Source of the DNA: CAZFOB01 sp964520325
GTDB lineage: Bacteria; Actinomycetota; JAICYB01
Length of the DNA: 64,000 nucleotides
Assembly (NCBI GenBank): GCA_964520325.1
Contig: CAZFOB010000012.1
Coordinates: 42,701-106,700 of the forward strand
Direction: 5' to 3'
This document shows positions 25,408 to 34,250 of the stretch, piece by piece. The first letter of the stretch is position 1. Each line of letters opens with the position of its first letter. The notes beneath the pieces were generated by a model that had not been told where the DNA came from, made no database searches, and worked only from the letters and a program-made list of their open reading frames with translations. The position numbers and the translations under genes were made by a program.

Positions 25408-26559
25408 TCAGCGACGGATCGACTCGGCCACGGGAAGCGAGATCGAGACCCTCGTCCCCGACGGCGCGACCGATGCACAGGCGACGGTTCCGCCATGCGC
25501 GATGGCAACGCCCCGTACGAACGACAGGCCGAGACCGAGACCGTTGAACCGCCTGGCGTCCGAGGTGTCGGCTTGCGTGAATTCCTCGAACGCCAATCGC
25601 CGTGCCGCCGGGTTCATCCCGACTCCTTGGTCGCCCACCGCGAACTCCACCGCGGGACGTCCGGTGAGCTCGATGCGACGAGCCGTGATGGTGACCGCTC
25701 CACCATCCGGCGAGAACTTGACGGCGTTGTCGATGAGCTCGTCGAAGGCCATCGTCAGCCACCGCTGATCCGCCATCAGTCTGATCGGCGAGCCGTCCGG
25801 GTCAAGTTCGATCGAGTGGGACTCGTCCAGCCTGGGTGCCCATCGAAGCACGGCGTCGTCGATCAAAGCATCGGAATCCACGAGGGTGGGGTCAACGGTC
25901 AGCTGGCCGCTGACAGACGATGCATTGAATTCCATGATCTGCACGATGCGCTCGAGCCGTTCACCGGACTCGACGATCTGTTCACCGAGATGGCGGGAGG
26001 TCTCGGCCGTGCTATCGCGGCGAGCTAGGAGCCGGCCGTAACCGAGGATCATCGTGAGCGGCGTCCGGAACTCATGGCTGATGCGCGACAGGAACTCACT
26101 CTTCATCTGCTCGAGCGCCAACCCGCGCTGGAGGTCAAGGAGTTCATTGGGACCGATATACGCCTCGCCCGCGTGGACGTGTCGCACCGCGGCGACGAGC
26201 TCGTGTGCGGCCTTGTCCTTCGTGAGGAAACCGGTACACCCCGCTTGGATGGCGGCTGTTGCCACACCGTCATCGGCAAGTCCCGTCACGATCAGGACAT
26301 TCGTTCCAGGGCTCACGCCCCGGATGGCGGCTGCGGTTCGGACGCCGTCGGCATCGGGCAGGCCGTAATCGACGACGGCCACATCGGGTCGCCGCTGTTC
26401 GGCGATCTCGATGGCAGCCGCGGACGTATCGGCGACACCGGCCACGACCATGTCGGACTCGCGCTCGAACAGCCGGGCGATGCTCTCCGCGAACATCATA
26501 TGGTCGTCGACGATGAGGACGCTGATCGCGATGGAGGCCGTGGTCTCGGGTTCACCCAT
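25408..26559 (-). CDS. Receiver-first hybrid histidine kinase (REC-HisKA-HATPase)
   Basis: 383 residues from ATG 26559, which overlaps the upstream kinase gene by 8 bases. An N-terminal receiver domain (VLIVDDHMMFAESI; phospho-acceptor Asp ~62 in VAVVDYGLPDADG; conserved Lys in FLTKDKA) is followed by a HisKA box (SHEFRTPLTMI, His ~162) and an ATPase domain (DELIDNAVKFSPDGG, GDQGVGMN, GLGLGLSFVRG). No transmembrane segments: cytosolic. With the receiver N-terminal, the kinase is probably switched on or off by the preceding kinase through phosphotransfer. No separate DNA-binding response regulator is adjacent. Confidence 0.9.
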   Translation of the reverse strand: MGEPETTASIAISVLIVDDHMMFAESIARLFERESDMVVAGVADTSAAAIEIAEQRRPDVAVVDYGLPDADGVRTAAAIRGVSPGTNVLIVTGLADDGVATAAIQAGCTGFLTKDKAAHELVAAVRHVHAGEAYIGPNELLDLQRGLALEQMKSEFLSRISHEFRTPLTMILGYGRLLARRDSTAETSRHLGEQIVESGERLERIVQIMEFNASSVSGQLTVDPTLVDSDALIDDAVLRWAPRLDESHSIELDPDGSPIRLMADQRWLTMAFDELIDNAVKFSPDGGAVTITARRIELTGRPAVEFAVGDQGVGMNPAARRLAFEEFTQADTSDARRFNGLGLGLSFVRGVAIAHGGTVACASVAPSGTRVSISLPVAESIRR

Positions 26560-28375
26560 CGACGTCGAGAGCCTCGCGCACCTTTGCCAGCAGCGTCGCT
26601 TCATTGAAAGGCTTCTCCACGAGCTGGAAGGCCGTCCCGAGGATCGCTTCCGCTTCGAGGACGGGTTGGGCATGGCCGGACATGAAGAGCACTCGGATGC
26701 CCTCCCGGAGCTTGCTCACCTCGTTCGCGACGGTCGGTCCCTGCATCTTCGGCATGATCACGTCCGTGAGGACGAGGTCGATGGGTCCTGGGTGCGACGT
26801 CGCGAGTTCGATCGCCTGTACACCGCTGGCTGCCGTGACGACCGCGTAGCCGTTCCGGGTGAGGATCCGGCGGGTCACTTCACGAAGCGCCTCCTCGTCC
26901 TCGACCACGAGGATCGTCTCTGTTCCCAACAGGGCGTCGAGGCTATCGACGCGTTCGTCGGGCCCATCACGCGTCGCGTCTTGTCGCGTCGCGGGGAGGA
27001 GCACGGTGATCGTCGTTCCGACACCTGCTTCGGAGTGAATCCTCGTGTGACCACCTGACTGGGAAACGATGCCGTAGACGGTCGTCAGCCCGAGGCCCGA
27101 GCCTTCGCCTTTGGGTTTGGTCGTGAAGAAGGGCTCGAAGGCACGATCGCGAACCTCCGCAGACATCCCGACGCCGGTGTCGCCAACGCGGAAACAGACA
27201 TACGAGCCAGCAGGAGCACCGTCCACAGTGCTGTGGTCGTCGGTTACCTCGACCGCGGCCGTGTCGATCGACAGCGTGCCACCAGCCGGCATGGCGTCGC
27301 GCGCGTTGATGGCGAGGTTGAGCACGATCTGCTCGATCTGGCCCGGGTCCGCAACAACCGTCGGCAAGCCTGTTCCGAGGTCGATGACCAGTTCGGTCTG
27401 CTCCCCGATCGTGCGACGGAGGATCTGCTCCATGCGGGTGATCGCGCCGTTGAGACTCAGGACGCGAGGCTGGACGATCTCGCGACGTGCGAACGCCAGG
27501 AGTTGGTGTGTCAGGAGGCTCGCGCGCTCGGCTGCCAACTGGATCTGCTCGACGTCCTTGAGGGCGCCCGCCCAGTGCGTACCCGCGGGAGTTGCAGTGG
27601 CCTTGGTCAGCTCCTCGGCGACGAACGAGGCGTAGTTCAAGATGACGGCCAACAGATTGTTGAAGTCGTGCGCAACACCTCCGGCCAGCTGACCCAAGCT
27701 CTCCATGCGTTGCGACTGATGCAGCTGACCCTCGAGTCGCTCACGTTCGGCTTCTGCCTCGAGTCGCGCACTTTCCGCCTCCAGGCGCACGCGTTCGGCT
27801 TCGAGTCGTACGCGTTCCGCCACAAGGCGCACACGTTCCGCTTCCGTCTTCTCGCTCTCCGCCTTCACCCGCTTGCGTTCCGCTTCCGCTTTCTCGCTCT
27901 CAGCCTTCACGCGGACGCGTTCCGCTTCCGTCTTCTCGCTCTCCGCTTCAAGGCGCACGCGCTCCGCGACGGCTTTCTCGCTTCCCGCCTTCACGCGGAC
28001 GCGTTCCGCTTCCGTCTTCAGGCGGGCACGTTCGGCTTCAGCCTTCAGGCGCTCGGTGGCGTCTCGGATCGCCGCACAGATCAGGAGCCCGGCGTCGGTT
28101 TCCAGTGCCGACGAGGTGACTTCGGCGAGGAACTCGCTGCCATCGCGGTGTCGGCCCACCAGCTGCACGCCGACCTCCGGGGGTTGGAAGCGCGGATCCG
28201 CCATGGGGACGACCAACTCCACAGGCCGTCCGATGAGGTCTGTACGCACATAGCCGAAGAGCTGCTCAGCTTGAACGTTCACGTGCACGATCAGGCCAGC
28301 TTCGTCCACAGCGAGCATCGCGTCCGGCGCTGCGTCGAGAAGGCCGACGAGTGTGCTGTCGGCGAGTTGTGTCAC
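26552..28375 (-). CDS. PAS-coiled coil-histidine kinase-receiver hybrid protein
   Basis: 607 residues from GTG 28375, with AGAAGG 5 bases upstream (a TTG at 28399 is an alternative). A PAS domain (~5-115: LLDAAPDAMLAVDEAG, GRHRDGSEFLAEV) is followed by an unusually regular charged coiled coil (~115-215), a HisKA domain with GGVAHDFNNLLAVI (His ~237), HATPase (NLAINARDAMPAGG, GDTGVGMS, GSGLGLTTVYGIV) and a C-terminal receiver (Asp ~537 in IDLVLTDVIMPKM). Soluble, so it senses an internal cue through PAS. It is translationally coupled to the REC-first kinase downstream, implying a two-kinase relay. Confidence 0.92.
   Translation of the reverse strand: MTQLADSTLVGLLDAAPDAMLAVDEAGLIVHVNVQAEQLFGYVRTDLIGRPVELVVPMADPRFQPPEVGVQLVGRHRDGSEFLAEVTSSALETDAGLLICAAIRDATERLKAEAERARLKTEAERVRVKAGSEKAVAERVRLEAESEKTEAERVRVKAESEKAEAERKRVKAESEKTEAERVRLVAERVRLEAERVRLEAESARLEAEAERERLEGQLHQSQRMESLGQLAGGVAHDFNNLLAVILNYASFVAEELTKATATPAGTHWAGALKDVEQIQLAAERASLLTHQLLAFARREIVQPRVLSLNGAITRMEQILRRTIGEQTELVIDLGTGLPTVVADPGQIEQIVLNLAINARDAMPAGGTLSIDTAAVEVTDDHSTVDGAPAGSYVCFRVGDTGVGMSAEVRDRAFEPFFTTKPKGEGSGLGLTTVYGIVSQSGGHTRIHSEAGVGTTITVLLPATRQDATRDGPDERVDSLDALLGTETILVVEDEEALREVTRRILTRNGYAVVTAASGVQAIELATSHPGPIDLVLTDVIMPKMQGPTVANEVSKLREGIRVLFMSGHAQPVLEAEAILGTAFQLVEKPFNEATLLAKVREALDVDG
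27720..28060 (-). repeat. Coiled-coil-encoding repeat within the hybrid kinase
   Basis: Near-identical units encode blocks such as SEKTEAERVRVKAESEKAEA, repeated about seven times as degenerate 7- and 14-residue units (ERVRLEAE / EKTEAERV). At DNA level the plus strand shows recurring GCGTTCCGCTTCCGTCTTC-like segments. This forms the helical stalk between PAS and kinase and is prone to slippage in copy number. Confidence 0.8.
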
Positions 28376-28479
28376 AACCACCTTCTGGTAGGACCTCAAG
28401 CCTATCAGCGCTGGCGCAGGTGCCTACCCTCGGCCCTGCTTCGCGTCCGTGGGATAGCTGCAGCGGCGGCCGCATCACC

Positions 28480-28593
28480 CTGAAGCCGCTCATGTTTCGG
28501 TTCGAAGCCGCGAAGTTCACGAGGGCGGACGGGGAGCCGCTCTCGAATCTCGACCCGCTCGCGGTGACCTTCCGCTGGCAGTCGAAGCGCTAA
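28480..28593 (+). other. Possible gene-end remnant
   Basis: The frame ending at the TAA 28591-28593 reads LMFRFEAAKFTRADGEPLSN, then LDPLAVTFRWQSKR. It looks like a real protein C-terminus, but no start or upstream homology is visible and the rest of the frame is not protein-like. It could be the tail of a lost gene; family unknown. Confidence 0.25.
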
Positions 28594-28617
28594 CGTTCCG
28601 ACTGGGTCCATCTAACA

Positions 28618-28648
28618 CATTTGATGCATCAACCCCATTTGATGTATG
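28618..28648. promoter_or_regulatory. ArsR-type operator repeats
   Basis: CATTTGATGCATC (28618-28630) and CATTTGATGTATG (28636-28648) are direct repeats 18 bases apart, and the first contains the perfect palindrome TTGATGCATCAA (28621-28632). AT-rich TTGAT..ATCAA dyads of this kind are typical ArsR/SmtB sites. They lie immediately before the ArsR-ArsC fusion and probably mediate autorepression. Confidence 0.6.
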
Positions 28649-28657
28649 ATTCGGCAC

Positions 28658-29449
28658 ATGTCGTCCTCGGGTCGAACCACCGCTCCGCCGGAGTTCGTCG
28701 GGCTGGCCGCCCACCCGCTGCGCTGGCGGCTGCTGACCGAACTCGCCGAGAGCGACTATCGGGTTCGCGAACTGGTCACACGTGTCGACCGGCCGCAGAA
28801 CCTCGTCTCCTACCACCTACGACTGCTACGCGACGGCGGCCTGGTCACCGCCACGCGCAGCAGCTTCGACGGCCGGGACAGCTACTACCACCTGGACCTG
28901 GACCGTTGCGCCGAGGCGATCGCCGATGGCGGTGCTGCGCTGCACCCGGCGCTGCGCTGGGACGCTTCACCACCGATCCCGCCGGCCGGCCAGCCGCGTT
29001 CCCGCCGCGTCGCCGTGCTCTTCATCTGTACCGGGAACAGCGCACGCTCACCGATCGCCGAAGCACTGCTGCGCCACTACACCGCCGACAGCGTGACCGT
29101 GACAAGTGCCGGAAGCCGACCAAAACCCGACCTGCACCCCGACACCGCGCGCGTTCTGCTCGACCAGTTCGGCATCGACATCTCCGGCCAGCACCCCCGC
29201 CGCCTGGACACCCTCTCTCGCCGCAGGTTCGATTACGTGACCACCCTGTGCGACAAGGCCCGCGAGGTCTGCCCGGAGTTCGGCCACCACCCGCGTCGGA
29301 TCCACTGGAGCATCTCCGACCCGGCCACGGCCGGCGACACCGACCGCGCCAGCTACCCGGTCTTTCAGCGCACCGCAGCGGACATCAACAAGCGGATCCA
29401 GCATTTTCTGTCTGTCCTCGCCACCGACCGTAGGAGGTTCAAGCCGTGA
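28658..29449 (+). CDS. ArsR repressor fused to thioredoxin-type arsenate reductase (ArsR-ArsC)
   Basis: 263 residues from ATG 28658; an ATG at 28646 would lie inside the operator repeat. Residues ~5-90 are an ArsR winged helix (AAHPLRWRLLTELAESDYRV, SYHLRLLRDGGLVTA). Residues ~115-255 are a low-molecular-weight phosphatase-fold ArsC: P-loop LFICTGNSARSPIAEA, the two extra cysteines in TLCDKAREVCPE that distinguish arsenate reductases from tyrosine phosphatases, and the DPA loop in SISDPATAG. It would sense and reduce arsenate in one chain. No arsenite exporter gene is adjacent. The metal site of the ArsR part is not obvious. Confidence 0.88.
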   Translation: MSSSGRTTAPPEFVGLAAHPLRWRLLTELAESDYRVRELVTRVDRPQNLVSYHLRLLRDGGLVTATRSSFDGRDSYYHLDLDRCAEAIADGGAALHPALRWDASPPIPPAGQPRSRRVAVLFICTGNSARSPIAEALLRHYTADSVTVTSAGSRPKPDLHPDTARVLLDQFGIDISGQHPRRLDTLSRRRFDYVTTLCDKAREVCPEFGHHPRRIHWSISDPATAGDTDRASYPVFQRTAADINKRIQHFLSVLATDRRRFKP

Positions 29450-29829
29450 ACACGCTCGACCAGTACGCCAGCGTCCGTTACGTCGTAGACGACGTGCAGG
29501 CCGCCCTCGACTTCTACACCACCCACCTCGGCTTCAAGGTGAACACAGGCTTCCCACCGGCGTTCGCTGACGTGGTCCGTGGTCCGCTACGGCTGCTGTT
29601 GTCCGGACCCACCAGCTCCGGCGCGCGCATCACTCCCGACGAGGCCGCCACCGCGGGCCGCAACCGCATCCACCTCACCTTTGACGACCTGGACGCCGAG
29701 ATCGCTCGGCTCCGCAGCGCCGGGCTGTCCTTCCTCACCGACGTCGTCGCCGGCCCCGGCGGACGCCAGGTCCTGCTCGCCGACCCTGCCGGCAACCTCA
29801 TCGAACTGTTCCAACCCGCAAACAGATGA
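29446..29829 (+). CDS. VOC (glyoxalase/dioxygenase) superfamily protein
   Basis: 127 residues, GTG start overlapping the stop of the ArsR-ArsC gene. The two-module vicinal-oxygen-chelate fold is visible: VRYVVDDVQAALDFYTTHLGF at the start and HLTFDDLDAEIARLRSAG ... LLADPAGNLIELFQP at the end. There are no cysteines, so it is not an ArsI-type C-As lyase. Its coupling to ArsR-ArsC suggests a detoxification role (inference). Confidence 0.85.
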   Translation: MNTLDQYASVRYVVDDVQAALDFYTTHLGFKVNTGFPPAFADVVRGPLRLLLSGPTSSGARITPDEAATAGRNRIHLTFDDLDAEIARLRSAGLSFLTDVVAGPGGRQVLLADPAGNLIELFQPANR

Positions 29830-29863
29830 AGACGGCCCGGGAGGCGTGACCTCATTGATCGTT

Positions 29864-30350
29864 ATGCCACGACGTAACGCCAGCCGGCGAGCCGAAGACC
29901 AGTATCTCGCCTCCCTCTCGCGACTCCGCCCCTTCGAGGCGTGTTCGACACAGGAGCTCAAGGTGGTCGGGCGCGTCTGTACGCCCGCCCATAAAGGTGC
30001 CGGCAGCGTGCTCGTTCGCGAAGGGGCGCCGAGTCGCGAGTTCCTGATCGTCGCCTCCGGTTCGGCTCTCGTCAGTTGGGAAGGCCTCTCGGAGACCGTC
30101 ATCGGATCCGGAGATTGGTTCGGCGATCTCGATCTGCTCTCCGCGAGCATGTCGTCGGCCACCCGTCTCGACGCTGACTGACGTCGAGCTGATAGCGATG
30201 TCCCGGTCGGAGTTCTCAACGCTGTTCGAGACCGTCGGGACGTTCCGGAGCCGAATCGTGAAGGAACTCGCGTCGCGCGCGCGTAGCTTCGTCTCGCGAA
30301 AGCGAGGTCAGTCGTCCTCAACAACGGGTGCCGTGAACTGTGCGTTGTAG
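29864..30350 (+). pseudogene. Cyclic nucleotide-binding domain protein, frameshifted
   Basis: From ATG 29864 the frame encodes a CRP-like cNMP-binding domain (LSRLRPFEACSTQELKVV, REGAPSREFLIVASGSALVSW, GSGDWFGDLDLLSASMSSAT) and then hits a stop at 30179-30181. The remainder of the domain (STLTDVELIAMSRSEFSTLF...) continues in the +2 frame to a stop at 30350, overlapping the end of the convergent exporter gene. One extra C in the ACCC run near 30160 explains the break. It has no DNA-binding domain. It may be a real mutation or a base-calling error. Confidence 0.65.
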
Positions 30351-32386
30351 AGCGTGGCGTATGCGCCTCTTCGGGCGAGCAGATCGGCGTGGTGGCCTTG
30401 TTCGACGATGCGGCCCGACTCCATGACGAGGATGATGTCGGCGTTGCGGATCGTGGAGAGCCTGTGGGCGATCACGAAACTCGTCCGCTGCGCGCGCAGC
30501 GCCGCCATCGCGTGCTGGATCAACACCTCGGTCCGGGTATCGACCGAACTCGTGGCTTCATCGAGGATGAGGATGGTCGGATCGGACAGGAAGGCGCGCG
30601 CGATCGTCAACAGCTGCTTCTCGCCTGTGCTGATCGCTCCGCTCTCGTCATCGACGATGGTGTCGTAGCCGTCGGGGAGCACGTGGACGAAACGGTCCAC
30701 GTAGGTTGCGTAAGCCGCAGCCATGATCTGCTCCTCGGTAGCGTCCAGGTTGCCGTACGCGATGTTGTCGCGGATCGTGCCGCCGAACAGCCACGTATCT
30801 TGAAGGACCATGCCGATGTTCGATCGAAGATCACGTCGCGGCATCGTTGAGATGTCTTGCCCGTCAAGGGTGATCCGACCGCCGTCCAACTCGTAGAACC
30901 GCATGATCAGATTCACCAGGGTCGTCTTCCCGGCACCGGTGGGACCGACGATGGCGACGGTCTGGCCGGGCTCCGCCACCAGCGAGAGATCGGTGATGAG
31001 CGGCCGGTCAGGGTCGTAGGAGAACGAGATGTGATCGAACTCAACCCGCCCACGCATCGTTGCCGACTGCGACGACGCGTGCGCCAAGGCCTCCTTCTTC
31101 GTGCTGAATCCACTCTTCGTTCGCTTGCGACGTCGTCCCGTCCTCGGGTCGAGCGCGATGTCCCATCGCGCGGTCCACATCCTCGAGTCCTTCGGTCGGA
31201 ACGCACTTCCTCGGCCGTTCGACGCCGCGCTACTGCCATTGCCCTTGTAGGACGGCGGGTCGGGGGACTGCTCGTCCGCGTCGAGGAGCTCAAAGACCCG
31301 CTCGGCCGACGCGAGTCCGGACTGGAACAGATTCACCATGGACGCCAAGTGCTGGATCGGCTGTGAGAACTGGCGGGAGTATTGGATGAAGGCCTGGATG
31401 CCCCCGATGGTCATCGCTCGCGACGCGACGCGCAGGCCTCCGACGACCGCGATCGCCACGAAGTTGAGGTTCCCGACCAGCACCATCGCCGGCTGGATGC
31501 ACCCGGAAATGACCTGCGCGCCGAAGCTCGCCTCGTAGAGCTGCTCGTTGGTCTTGCTGAACGCCGCCTCGACATCGCGCTGGCGTCCGAAGGACTTCAC
31601 GATGGCGTGACCGGTGAGCGACTCCTCGACGAGCGCATTCAGGGCGCCGGTGTGCCGCCATTGCGCCATGAAACGGACACGCGATCGTTTGGTGATGAAC
31701 CGGATGATGAAGTACGACAAAGGCAGCGTCACGATCGCGATGATCGCGAGCAGCGGCGAGATCAGGATCATCATCACGACCGTTCCGAGGAGCATGAAGG
31801 CGTTCGTGAGCAGTTGACTGACCGTCTGCTGGACGCTTTGCGCGAGGTTGTCGATGTCGTTTGTGACCCGGCTCAACAGGTCGCCCCGCGCGGCGCGATC
31901 GACGTAGCCGAGCGGCAGCCGGTTGAGCTTGTCCTCGATGTCGCCGCGTAAGCGATACATCGTGCGCTGCACCATGCCGGCGAGGGTGTACGCCTGCAGG
32001 TACTGAAGGCTCGCCGAACAGACATAGAGCGCGATCACTGCGATGAGGACGCGATGCAGGTCGGGGAAGTCGATCGCGCTCCCTCCGCCGGCGAGAAGCC
32101 CTTTGATCAGGATGTCGGTCGCGTGGCCGAGCAACCGGGGGCCGACGACGGACAGGCTCACGCCCCCGATCGAGAAGACGATCACCGCGAGCGTCCGTGA
32201 CCGTTCGGGCCGGAAGCGTTCGAGCAGACGGCGGGCGGAGCCGCGGGCGTCCTTCGCGCGTTCGAGCGGCATGCCGGCCGAGCCCCATCTTCCCATCGGG
32301 CCGGCGCCCCCAGTTTGCTGCGGGGGCTTCGGCGGTTCGGAAGACTCGACCTCGTCGACCGTCTGTGGCTTCGTGTCGACGGTCAT
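30308..32386 (-). CDS. ABC exporter half-transporter (B subunit, catalytic Walker B) with integrase-like insertion
   Basis: 692 residues from ATG 32386, overlapping the partner's stop by 4 bases. A transmembrane domain with six helices (~60-370), a linker (~375-440) and an ATPase domain: Walker A GPTGAGKTT (~483), signature degenerate as ISTGEKQ, Walker B TILILDEATSSVDTRTE with the catalytic Glu, switch His in VIAHRLSTI. The degenerate signature here and the degenerate Walker B in the partner are complementary, as in TM287/288, LmrCD or TAP. The linker carries about 40 extra residues that resemble an integrase arm domain (see 31067-31183). Probable role: export of drugs, lipids or peptides. 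Confidence 0.93.
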   Translation of the reverse strand: MTVDTKPQTVDEVESSEPPKPPQQTGGAGPMGRWGSAGMPLERAKDARGSARRLLERFRPERSRTLAVIVFSIGGVSLSVVGPRLLGHATDILIKGLLAGGGSAIDFPDLHRVLIAVIALYVCSASLQYLQAYTLAGMVQRTMYRLRGDIEDKLNRLPLGYVDRAARGDLLSRVTNDIDNLAQSVQQTVSQLLTNAFMLLGTVVMMILISPLLAIIAIVTLPLSYFIIRFITKRSRVRFMAQWRHTGALNALVEESLTGHAIVKSFGRQRDVEAAFSKTNEQLYEASFGAQVISGCIQPAMVLVGNLNFVAIAVVGGLRVASRAMTIGGIQAFIQYSRQFSQPIQHLASMVNLFQSGLASAERVFELLDADEQSPDPPSYKGNGSSAASNGRGSAFRPKDSRMWTARWDIALDPRTGRRRKRTKSGFSTKKEALAHASSQSATMRGRVEFDHISFSYDPDRPLITDLSLVAEPGQTVAIVGPTGAGKTTLVNLIMRFYELDGGRITLDGQDISTMPRRDLRSNIGMVLQDTWLFGGTIRDNIAYGNLDATEEQIMAAAYATYVDRFVHVLPDGYDTIVDDESGAISTGEKQLLTIARAFLSDPTILILDEATSSVDTRTEVLIQHAMAALRAQRTSFVIAHRLSTIRNADIILVMESGRIVEQGHHADLLARRGAYATLYNAQFTAPVVEDD
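31067..31183 (-). other. Integrase arm-type DNA-binding-like segment inside the ABC exporter gene
   Basis: Residues ~403-440 of the exporter read RMWTARWDIALDPRTG then GRRRKRTKSGFSTKKEA. The pattern (W-x-A/Y-R, DPxTGxRRxxxKxGFxTKKEA) is that of AP2-like arm DNA-binding domains at the N-terminus of tyrosine recombinases (PF14657 type). It sits in frame between the transmembrane and ATPase domains, preceded by a Ser/Gly/Asn-rich linker. ABC exporters do not normally carry such a segment here. Confidence 0.6.
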
Positions 32387-34149
32387 GCGCGGCCTTCCTG
32401 TCTCGCTGGGCGCTGCCGAGCAGCGCCCGTCGTCTGCGCGTCCTGCGACGCCACGATCTCGGCGAACGTGGGGCACGTCTTCAACAGATCGCGATGACGG
32501 CCCAGCCCGACCTGCAGCCCACCTTCGAGGACGAGGATCTGGTCGGAGTTGATGATCGAGGACACGCGTTGGGCGACGACGACGCTCGTGGCCTTCTTCG
32601 TTTCCGGGGCGAGCGCCGCGCGCAGCCGGGCATCGGTCGCCAGGTCGAGCGCGGAGAACGAGTCATCGAACAGGTACACGTCGGGACGCCGGATCAGCGC
32701 ACGGGCGATCGCCAAACGCTGGCGTTGACCGCCGGAGACGTTCGACCCGCCCTGCGCGATCGATGCGTCGAGTCCGTCCATGGCCTTGACGAAGTCGTCC
32801 GCCTGAGCGATCTCGAGTGCCGTCCACATGTCTCGCTTCGTCGCGTTCGGCTTCCCGTACCGCAGGTTGCTTTCGACGGTGCCCGAGAAGAGGAAGGCCT
32901 TCTGGGGGACGAGTCCGATCCGCTGCCAGAGCACCTCCGGATCGAGTTCGCGGACATCGACACCGTCGATGAGGACCGTGCCGGACGTGGCGTCCATCAT
33001 GCGTGCGATGACGTTGACGAGCGTGGTCTTGCCTGATCCGGTACTGCCGATGACGGCCGTCGTTTCGCCGGGACGAGCGTCGAACGAGATGCCGTGGAGC
33101 ACATCGGCCTCAGCGCCCGGGTAGCCGAAGGAGACGTCGCGGAGCTCCAACGTCCCTTTGGTACGCACTCGCTTCACGGGCGACGTTGGTGCGACCACCG
33201 ACGGTTCGGTGTCGAGCACCTCCTGGATACGCTCAGCGCTTACGGCGGCTCGCGGAGCCATCACGGCGACGAACGTCGCCATCACGATGGCCATCAGGAT
33301 CAACGTGAAGTACGTCAGGAAGGCGATGAGAGCGCCGATCGTCATGCTCCCGTTCGCGATCTTGTTCGCTCCGAACCACACCACTGCTGCGTTCGAGACG
33401 TTGATGAACAGCATCACGATCGGAAACATCCCGGCCTGCAACCGACCGGCGACGAGCGACGTGTGCGTCAACTGGTCGTTCACGCTTTCGAACCGGGCGA
33501 CCTCGCGCGGCTCGCGGACGAATGCCCTGACGACGCGCATGCCGATGATCTGCTCACGCAGGACCTGGTTGGTGCCGTCCAAGCGCTCCTGCAAGAGCCG
33601 GAACTGCGGCATCATCCGCGAGATGAGCACGCCGAAGGAGAGGATCAGGAGAGGCATGCTCGCCCCGAGCAGCCAGGACAGCCCGACGTTCTGGTGGAGC
33701 GCCATGATCACACCGCCGACGATGGTGATGGGCGCGGCGAGCAGGAAGGTGCACGACATCACGACGAGCATCTGCACCTGTTGCACGTCGTTGGTGACGC
33801 GAGTGATCAGCGACGAGGGGCCGAAGTGGTTGACCTCGCGGGCCGACAGTTGGAGCGATCGGTGGAAGAGGCCCTCGCGGACGTCACGCCCGAACCCCAT
33901 CGCGACTTTGGAGCCGAGGTAGATCGCCGACACCGCGACGATGGCCTGGAAGATCGTGACGGCGAGCATCAGACCGCCCGTTCGCCAGATGTAGCCCGTA
34001 TCTCCGCGAAGGACGCCCTGGTCGATGACGCTTGCGTTGAGGTTCGGCAGGTAGAGGTTCGCGACTGCCTGGACGGCTTGGAGGCCGAGCAAGACGTAGA
34101 TCTGCCGCTTGTATCGGCGGAGGTATGTGCGGAGAAGACGTATCAACAT
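32383..34149 (-). CDS. ABC exporter half-transporter (A subunit, degenerate Walker B)
   Basis: 588 residues. An N-terminal transmembrane domain of exporter type (~10-310) and an ATPase domain with Walker A GSTGSGKTT (~375), canonical signature VSGGQRQRLAIARAL and Walker B VYLFDDSFSALDLATD, in which the catalytic Glu is replaced by Asp; the switch His is Gln (VVAQRVSSI). This makes one of the two composite ATP sites weak, typical of heterodimeric exporters. It is co-transcribed with, and partner to, the 30308-32386 product. The order A then B and the 4-base overlap support assembly as a heterodimer. Confidence 0.93.
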   Translation of the reverse strand: MLIRLLRTYLRRYKRQIYVLLGLQAVQAVANLYLPNLNASVIDQGVLRGDTGYIWRTGGLMLAVTIFQAIVAVSAIYLGSKVAMGFGRDVREGLFHRSLQLSAREVNHFGPSSLITRVTNDVQQVQMLVVMSCTFLLAAPITIVGGVIMALHQNVGLSWLLGASMPLLILSFGVLISRMMPQFRLLQERLDGTNQVLREQIIGMRVVRAFVREPREVARFESVNDQLTHTSLVAGRLQAGMFPIVMLFINVSNAAVVWFGANKIANGSMTIGALIAFLTYFTLILMAIVMATFVAVMAPRAAVSAERIQEVLDTEPSVVAPTSPVKRVRTKGTLELRDVSFGYPGAEADVLHGISFDARPGETTAVIGSTGSGKTTLVNVIARMMDATSGTVLIDGVDVRELDPEVLWQRIGLVPQKAFLFSGTVESNLRYGKPNATKRDMWTALEIAQADDFVKAMDGLDASIAQGGSNVSGGQRQRLAIARALIRRPDVYLFDDSFSALDLATDARLRAALAPETKKATSVVVAQRVSSIINSDQILVLEGGLQVGLGRHRDLLKTCPTFAEIVASQDAQTTGAARQRPARQEGRA

Positions 34150-34250
34150 GATTATCGACCGTTGATGACACTAATCGCCGCGGAACACCGGCGTCTCGCG
34201 AGAACGGATACCGTCAAGAACCGATCTGCAGCACCGATTCGCGTTGACGG

